Assembly (NCBI GenBank): GCA_036365455.1
Contig: JAWQUS010000004.1
Coordinates: 1,433,501-1,497,500, forward strand
DNA length: 64,000 nucleotides
DNA from: Macrosoma leucophasiata
Lineage: Eukaryota > Arthropoda > Insecta > Lepidoptera > Hedylidae
Reading direction: 5' to 3'
In this document: in pieces, positions 60,801 to 64,000 of the stretch
Numbering within the stretch: position 1 is the first letter of the stretch
Layout of the letters: every line of letters starts with the position of its first letter
Notes under the pieces: model-generated
What the model was told of the DNA's origin: nothing
The model's database searches: none
Seen by the model: only the letters and a program-made list of their open reading frames with translations
Made by a program: the position numbers and the translations under genes

Positions 60801-62086
60801 TCCCTAACGGGGTAGGCAGAGAGTGTAGAGCGCCAGACATCCCGGTTCTGACAAACCTCTCGTGCCTCGTCTACCTTCATCATTCTCTTCATACATGCAC
60901 GCCGATTCCTAATACTTTTGACCCCACCATCAGACAGAACTCGACCTATTTGGTCATGGTAGGTCAGCCTTGGTCTTACTGATGAAACTTCTCACAAATA
61001 AAATTCTTTCCAAACATGTTTTACCTATTTCGATCCAAAACTAAAAGCAATAACAACGAAAAATAAAAGATAAACTGTATCCACTAACCTCATTGTAATT
61101 TCCCTTTCAATTGACTCCCGACTCCGCGGCTTGGGCGGCAGTATAGGCTGCGGCGGCCGCATCACGTTTGGCACCTGTCGCTTCACTTCGGCAATCTTCG
61201 GCACGTCATACAACACTTTCCTACTCTCCTCCACCCCAAAATGACTCTGTATATGCTCCTCCGACACAAACGGCTTCCTCTTCAAGCTCTCATCCACCGG
61301 CCTCTCTTTTAGCACCGGCGGCATACAACTCTCATTCACCAACAGATTCGGCATCGAATGCCTGTAATTGTGATGCCCATTCTTTCTATCTCTTGGCTTT
61401 TCCGGCGTGCTAGCACTCGATATGTCCTGCACCGACTTCTGGATTATTCTATTCTGATCTCTTATCAAGTTCTCCCGTTGTCTTCTCAACTCTTCTTGCT
61501 CTAGCTGCAGCAGTTCTCTTTCGAATCGCAGTACCTCCTATTGATGAGTTGATGTTATTAGTCAGTTGGGTTTATTTGTTAATATTTGAGTGCGTTTGAA
61601 GCTAGCGTGCGTTAGTGAGCTGTGTTCAGTTTTTGGTTTACATCGATTTAATAAAGCTTTGAGACATGCATTATTTATAAATGTTTTAAAGGTTTAGAGA
61701 GATACTTTTCTTGACAGTTAGGCACATTTTTTAATTAATATTATATGTTACGAAACATTTTGTACCAACTCAACAAAAACATCATACAAATTTCGTGGTT
61801 TGATTGGAGCAGAATATACTCAATCGTCCCTGATCAATTATTCAGTTTTGTTCACTACACAGAAATAAAACAAAGTAGAGATGCCTTGAGATACCAATAA
61901 TATCTGTTTATCTTGATTATAAAAAGTTGATAAGGAATTATAGTTGAGTTGGTAACAATTCCATAAAGTTAAAATGCGTATGTAAACCAAAAAATGTTGT
62001 TAATGATTGAATGTGTAAAACTGGTGAGTCACCTTCGTGTGAGCATCGTCAAGTTGCCCGTCAGGCCACCCGGCGTTAGTTCGCGC
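54637..62086 (-). CDS. smash: LMO7/LIMCH1-like LIM protein (Smallish), C-terminal seven exons
   Basis: Proteins of this family link actomyosin to adherens junctions. Drosophila Smallish, the LMO7 homologue, shapes epithelial cortical tension and binds Bazooka. Seven minus-strand exons were joined (62086-62033, 61537-61089, 59379-59262, 58762-58646, 58008-57890, 56583-56444, 54824-54637). All introns are GT-AG, all phases agree and the total is 1185 bases, or 394 residues and a stop. Exon 61537-61089 encodes a charged coiled coil (FERELLQLEQEELRRQREN) and a proline-rich segment (RPPQPILPPKPRSRES). The end is one LIM domain: CSHC, then 19 residues, HVWCFTCAVC, then 21 residues, CHHC, giving all eight zinc ligands, with GRGAAMIIESLSLCYH as in LIMCH1 and LMO7. 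The 5' part, including any calponin-homology domain, lies outside the window. The symbol is by homology. Confidence 0.88.
54851..55118 (-). mobile_element. R285 repeat, copy in LIM-gene intron
   Basis: 'gtggcaaacgatcgtgcggc' to 'aactctaccatcagtaaaat'. Diverged; sits directly upstream of the last exon. Confidence 0.7.
55160..55310. mobile_element. MITE-like repeat shared with 22500-22690
   Basis: 'ggaaataatgcacactctta' and 'tacgaacagtatgcacaccc' are the complement of the copy in unc79 intron 2. Confidence 0.5.
55498..55662. mobile_element. palindromic tRNA-like element, collapsed copy
   Basis: The arm 'ttttatattatttcgcatta' is followed by a tRNA-like 3' part that folds back on itself: 'gactagattcccagtagg' and 'cctactgggaatctagtc' are only about 10 bases apart, and the sequence ends 'gagctactgaagt'. 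This is an inverted partial duplication inside the tRNA module. Confidence 0.72.
55880..55992 (+). mobile_element. LINE 3' tail with AAAT repeat
   Basis: 'ggttgactgggagataatgc', 'cattaagtccgcctttatgt', then (aaat)n. Same kind of tail as at 6248 but a different family. Confidence 0.6.
56444..56583 (-). CDS. smash: LIM gene, second-last exon
   Basis: 46 codons between CATTCCAG and GAACTTG|GTGAGT. It encodes a charged helical linker (RPEAREAREALREEKLL) and the first zinc knuckle half, KRKCSHCGEEL. The upstream two thirds are GC-rich, but no array is present. Confidence 0.92.
57127..57512 (+). mobile_element. RTE-type LINE, 3' end, copy 3 (broken)
   Basis: Resembles the copy at 59600 (ctcaaggtca, gatcgaatcagaaatgagaa), with a stop and several deletions. 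Ends 'cggctgaatgatgatgatga', the characteristic ATG-repeat tail. Confidence 0.82.
57733..57868. repeat. 136-bp fold-back MITE
   Basis: CTTTACAAGAATAATGTGAC at the left and its complement at the right bound an inner pair of the same motif (tgacatttcat/atgaaatg), giving two stacked hairpins. It lies in the intron 22 bases from the exon at 57890. Confidence 0.85.
57890..58008 (-). CDS. smash: LIM gene exon
   Basis: 39 codons and two bases between TTCTTCCGCAG and ACCAG|GTACTT. The translation EAEHRRIEEQKNKMRATQRH is a basic helix followed by a histidine- and proline-containing loop. Confidence 0.9.
58133..58377. mobile_element. 245-bp MITE
   Basis: Ends TATATAGGTCGCGCCACGTA and the near complement (CTGGCGCGACCTATATT), continuing as 'aatagaacgctgg' and 'ccagcgttct'. 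The centre shows 'gcgcatcggtacactcgcac'. No coding sequence. Confidence 0.82.
58646..58762 (-). CDS. smash: LIM gene exon
   Basis: 39 codons, phase 0 at both ends, between TTTCTTTCAG and ATACAG|GTAATA. The translation ALSAAPTPKLISNSEWMQPR is followed by a glutamine- and asparagine-rich stretch ending HWLIQ. Confidence 0.9.
58858..59073 (+). mobile_element. R285 repeat, diverged copy
   Basis: 'acctaatctacttgccgcta' to 'catcaatgtgaactgtat'; 5' end missing. Confidence 0.65.
59262..59379 (-). CDS. smash: LIM gene exon
   Basis: 39 codons plus one base between ATATTTTAG and TTGCAG|GTAATT. The translation SSRVPSAVEYANVERAGVQL then HKPNTNGQYHPMTRHTLQ is of low complexity with no domain. Phase 2 in, phase 0 out. 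Confidence 0.9.
59600..60020 (+). mobile_element. RTE-type LINE, 3' end, copy 4 (best preserved)
   Basis: The frame 59620-59994 encodes MGLIRRLKVTQRAMERAMLG through [20 protein letters not shown] to FVQQWTSFG and stop, then (ATGATG)n. 124 codons without interruption. The 5' end abuts a small palindrome (caattgtcacttaaaaagtg) at 59564. Confidence 0.88.
60784..60990 (-). mobile_element. LINE C-terminal fragment, copy 2
   Basis: 'atcttcacgccaggtcccta' to 'cgacctatttggtcatggta', related to 21420-21655 at high identity in the first 150 bases. Confidence 0.65.
61089..61537 (-). CDS. smash: LIM gene, large exon (coiled coil and proline-rich)
   Basis: 149 codons and two bases between CATCAATAG and ATGAG|GTTAGT. 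It starts EVLRFERELLQLEQEELRRQ, a heptad-patterned helix as in LMO7-family proteins, followed by a polar region and PPQPILPPKPRSRESIE, a candidate SH3-binding segment. The last codons are a basic helix. Confidence 0.9.
62033..62086 (-). CDS. smash: LIM gene, first exon in window
   Basis: A small 18-codon exon (ARTNAGWPDGQLDDAHTK) between AACTTTGCAG and CGAAG|GTGACT, phase 0 both ways. Its size and fit to the next exon make it credible, but on its own it would be weak. Confidence 0.75.
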
Positions 62087-62732
62087 CTGCAAAGTTACAC
62101 CACGCCGACATCTTGTTAAATGTTATTTACACAAAATGGCGGACATCCACAATCTGTATATTTGAATTTTATTCATTCAGATTGACTTGAAACAGTTATG
62201 AATGTTATGAAAATGTTTCGATTAGCACAAAATATATATGAAAATTCAATATTTATTTTAATGCAAACTTCAAAAGGAAAAAATAAATAATAATAATACA
62301 ATATCATGCAGAGTGCATAAAGAATTTACTGAAGGTGGTCTAATGAGTGCAAATAAAAGGCGGAATATACTGTGATATAAATAATATTTATTAAAAGAAA
62401 CAAAAAAGAAATAACATAATAACATAAGGTGCTAACAAAACTACTATTCATTCCTAAAATAAATCATAGCTTTACGTTTTTAACTATTTTTTTATATAAA
62501 TAAAAATAAACTTTTCATAGAAGCATTATTAGAAGCAGTTCAGTGTTAATTATGGCAGCAAGAGTATCATAGTTCGAAACAATCAACCTTTTTATATAAA
62601 ACTGTACCAAAACCATTATCAGTAATATGATCTGTGTATGCATGGAGTCGTGAAAGTAAGTAACTGCGAAACCAGGGGGACAACTGATATTATATATTCT
62701 AATATCCTAATATCTAACTTTACTAACTTTTA

Positions 62733-63012
62733 CTGGTGGTAGAGCTCCAGTGACGGAGCTCGCGGGCCTAGGCACCACCGCATTACCTATAAACTTGCCG
62801 CTAAATGGAAGTGTTAAGCACTATCGTGTTCCGGTCAGGTGGTAATGTACGGCCCTGTAATTTTCGGCACAGAGGCTCAACACCTTAGGCCTCAGGAGTG
62901 GTATCGCATCTGCATTTTGACCTTGGTCTTTGTGTGGGTGTCTTTAGGCTGCAGTCATCACTTAACATGAATGTGAACTGCAAGCTTGTTTACCACTTCC
63001 ATAACATAAAAA
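62733..63012 (+). mobile_element. R285 repeat, complete copy
   Basis: Begins 'actggtggtagagctccagt', ends 'gtttaccacttccataacat' followed by ten A residues. The long A tail favours a retroposon. Confidence 0.82.
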
Positions 63013-63222
63013 AAAAATCTAATATATAAATATTTCATCCTTCCACCAAATCACCGATACTTTATTAGTGAATGTTATGGTAAACACATAAAACTACAAT
63101 AAGTTATTTTAATTTATTAAAACTTACTGTTTCTGAACCTAAGACTGATTTACAAGATTTATTAATTATTGTTAAAGAATTAAAATCATATTATTAATAG
63201 CTGACATATAACCCGCATTGAA

Positions 63223-63325
63223 GTAGCGTGGTGGAGTAAGCTCCAGGCGTCCCCCCCCCAAAAGGGGTGAGACTCGTGCCCAGCAGTGGGACGTATAAAG
63301 GGTTGCCTTTATTATTTTTTATTAT
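63223..63325 (+). mobile_element. L95 repeat tail, copy 3
   Basis: 'gtagcgtggtggagtaagct' to 'acgtataaagggttgccttt', with an eight-C run in the middle. Confidence 0.6.
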
Positions 63326-63501
63326 AACCTTAATTCTTGGCGTTTAGTGTCCCCCTGAATTCGCACTTGACTTAGCGACTACCCGAAACCAATTTAAACC
63401 TATACCCTTTACTAAGCTTATAATCATTATTTGGCTCAACCATATCTCTTGAAACTATATACAGTCACAATAAATGTATACAAAGCATAGCCACATGGCA
63501 G

Positions 63502-63921
63502 TAGGGATGAAATGATACGAGTATTAATAAAAGTACATACTCGATACTTTTCTTCCGATACCAAGTACTTTTAGCATCGATACTTTGAAACGAGGTATCG
63601 AATAAAGGGTCCAAAGTACTCATATGTACAGAGATATGAGTAATTTACCGTGTTTAAAAAATTACATATCTTAAAAATAATATCTTGAACGCTGCTGCTG
63701 GTTTTTTTTTTGCTCGTTCATATAATTTCATCGATACCATTCGATACGAGTAAGTATCGATACTTTTCAAACCGAAACTGAGTAAGTATCGATACTTTTC
63801 AAACCGAAACTGAGTAAGTATCGATACTTTGCAAACCGAAACTGAATAAGTATCGATACTTGACGACCGATACGGTATCGAGTAAAAGTATCGACACCTC
63901 GATGGTATCGTCTCATCCCTA
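63502..63921. mobile_element. hAT-type MITE with perfect 8-bp duplication
   Basis: Begins TAGGGATGAAATGATAC and ends with the near complement GTATCGTCTCATCCCTA. The flanks are an exact 8-bp duplication, CATGGCAG (63494-63501 and 63922-63929). Near the right end are four tandem units of about 32-36 bp with 'gtaagtatcgatac'; 'cgatac' motifs are scattered throughout, as in subterminal transposase-binding repeats. Confidence 0.92.
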
Positions 63922-64000
63922 CATGGCAGTAACAATACCTACATGAATATATTTGCGATAAACATTCGAGGTATTACAATCCCATTAATATCTAAGCTAC

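Overview
The window is nuclear DNA from an insect, almost certainly a moth or butterfly. The evidence is spliceosomal genes with GT-AG introns, an AT-rich background packed with short non-autonomous transposons, small Helitrons of the type common in Lepidoptera (TC...CTAG inserted between A and T), cecropia-type mariners and tRNA-headed SINEs. Nothing prokaryotic is present. Species cannot be named from the sequence.

Three host genes lie in a row, all on the minus strand. (1) unc79: 20 coding exons between 33444 (start codon) and 2816 were joined by hand. Every splice junction is GT-AG, every phase agrees, and the joined frame is 867 codons without a stop. It encodes the N-terminal third of UNC79, the scaffold partner of UNC80 and the NALCN/Narrow-abdomen sodium-leak channel; the gene runs off the left edge. 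(2) pyx: one uninterrupted 1020-codon frame (40214-37152) for a TRPA-type ankyrin/ion channel best matching Pyrexia. (3) The C-terminal seven exons (62086-54637) of a LMO7/LIMCH1 homologue (Drosophila smallish/smash), ending in a complete LIM domain; its 5' part lies beyond the right edge.

The most unusual feature is a set of six GC-rich tandem arrays. Five are in unc79 (after exons 7, 10, 13, 15 and 19) and one is at the last exon of the LIM gene. In every case the repeat unit is the 3' end of a coding exon plus the first bases that follow it, so each unit in unc79 carries a copy of the exon's 5' splice site, and each unit in the LIM gene carries the C-terminal codons and the stop. Copies next to the exon are nearly identical and those farther downstream decay, as if the exon end were repeatedly copied outward. 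The LIM array fades over about 2 kb into barely recognisable relics. I know of no named process for this.

The rest is introns and intergenic DNA filled with mobile elements: three mariners (one split by a 5'-truncated LINE, one by a TIR element), a Penelope-like element with a GIY-YIG domain, RTE-type LINE tails, several hAT-type and other MITEs with target duplications, three or more tRNA-related families, Helitrons, and a roughly 285-bp dispersed repeat present in a dozen copies. The blocks 1560-2760, 29340-30360, 31960-33400 and 50470-52250 contain little that is recognisable.
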